DNA of 5,116 bases from the NCBI GenBank assembly GCA_910585895.1, contig CAJUHY010000099.1, positions 1-5,116 of the forward strand, written 5' to 3'. Origin of the DNA: an uncultured Lachnospiraceae bacterium. Lineage in GTDB: Bacteria; Bacillota; Clostridia; Lachnospirales; Lachnospiraceae. Every line of letters starts with the position of its first letter. Positions within the stretch are counted from its first letter, which is position 1. This document shows, one piece after another, positions 5,002 to 5,116 of the stretch. The notes below the pieces were generated by a model. The model worked only from the letters and a program-made list of their open reading frames with translations, searched no databases and was not told where the DNA came from. The position numbers were made by a program, and so were the translations under genes.

Positions 5002-5116
5002 GTGTTTGGGCGGTGGTTCTTTTTGGTTGCGGTGGTATTGGGCGGTGTGATATACTTATGGCAATATAAAAAATTGTATATAAACTTGTACACGTTCAAG
5101 ATAAAATTATCAAGAT
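5002..5116 (+). CDS. N-terminal part of a membrane-anchored protein, truncated by the window edge
   Basis: An open frame runs to the right edge without a stop, 38 codons from the GTG at 5002. The residues start 'FGRWFFLVAVVLGGVIYLW' after the initiator, a clear single membrane helix with an Arg before it and 'QYKK' after it, then 'LYINLYTFKIKLSR'. The pattern fits an N-terminal signal anchor. The in-frame TGA at 4984-4986 limits the start to after 4986, so CTG at 4993 is an alternative. The Shine-Dalgarno site is weak (GAGAG just before the GTG, or GGTGAAAG at 4982-4989 for the CTG). The 5-base gap after prfA and the absence of a terminator suggest it is in the same operon. A helix followed by a Y-x-I/F-x-I strand resembles the start of membrane-bound metallophosphoesterases, but this is only a guess from a short fragment. 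Confidence 0.5.
   Translation, partial: MFGRWFFLVAVVLGGVIYLWQYKKLYINLYTFKIKLSR

Noticed and set aside
5006..5047. Direct repeat TTGGGCGGTG (5006-5015 and 5038-5047) with further GCGGTG words; possible G-quadruplex
   Set aside because: It is explained by Gly, Val and Trp codons of the hydrophobic helix in the partial gene; the G-runs are mostly only two long.
4878..5099. 73-residue minus-strand frame over the end of prfA and the downstream gap
   Set aside because: Basic, low-complexity translation opposite prfA and the partial + strand gene; no start-site support.

Overview
The window is a conserved chromosomal core segment from a low-to-mid GC Gram-positive bacterium. The genome is most likely from class Clostridia, plausibly Lachnospiraceae. 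This rests on the gene order rho - rpmE - DUF1385 - prmC - prfA, on strong purine-rich Shine-Dalgarno sites, on sigma-A-like promoter elements, and on the protein sequences (Clostridia-like RF1 'GNGGQCVN' and PrmC 'PRQDTE' motifs, and a Rho with a charged N-terminal insertion). The assignment is by recognition only; no search was run. All genes are on the + strand. There is no sign of mobile elements, CRISPR arrays, tRNA or rRNA genes, or recent horizontal transfer.

Layout. Positions 1-115 hold a probable rho promoter (-10 at 21-26) and a leader of about 80 nt. rho (116-1654) encodes the transcription termination helicase and carries an unusual Lys/Glu/Arg-rich insertion of about 80 residues. 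Positions 1655-1778 hold no obvious rho terminator. They contain a promoter for rpmE whose spacer is filled by a perfect 8-bp inverted repeat, followed by a structured leader of about 74 nt. rpmE (1779-1985) encodes zinc-type ribosomal protein L31 and is closed by a clear intrinsic terminator (2009-2044). Positions 2045-2151 are a non-coding gap before the second transcription unit: a DUF1385/YqhQ-family membrane protein (2152-3072), prmC (3069-3905, ATGA overlap), prfA (3920-4996), and the beginning of a further membrane-anchored protein (from about 5002) cut off by the right edge.

How the genes fit together. Rho ends transcripts, L31 is a 50S subunit protein, RF1 ends translation at UAA/UAG, and PrmC methylates the glutamine of the RF1 (and RF2) GGQ loop, so modifying enzyme and substrate are adjacent and probably co-transcribed. 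The DUF1385 protein has no established function that I can state, but it is tightly coupled to prmC.

I do not see a new multi-gene system here. The points most worth a second look are the Rho insertion, the palindrome and leader in front of rpmE, the HxxEH/CxxC cluster in the DUF1385 protein, the UAG stop of prmC with a back-up UAA overlapping the prfA start, and the unlisted gene start at the right edge.
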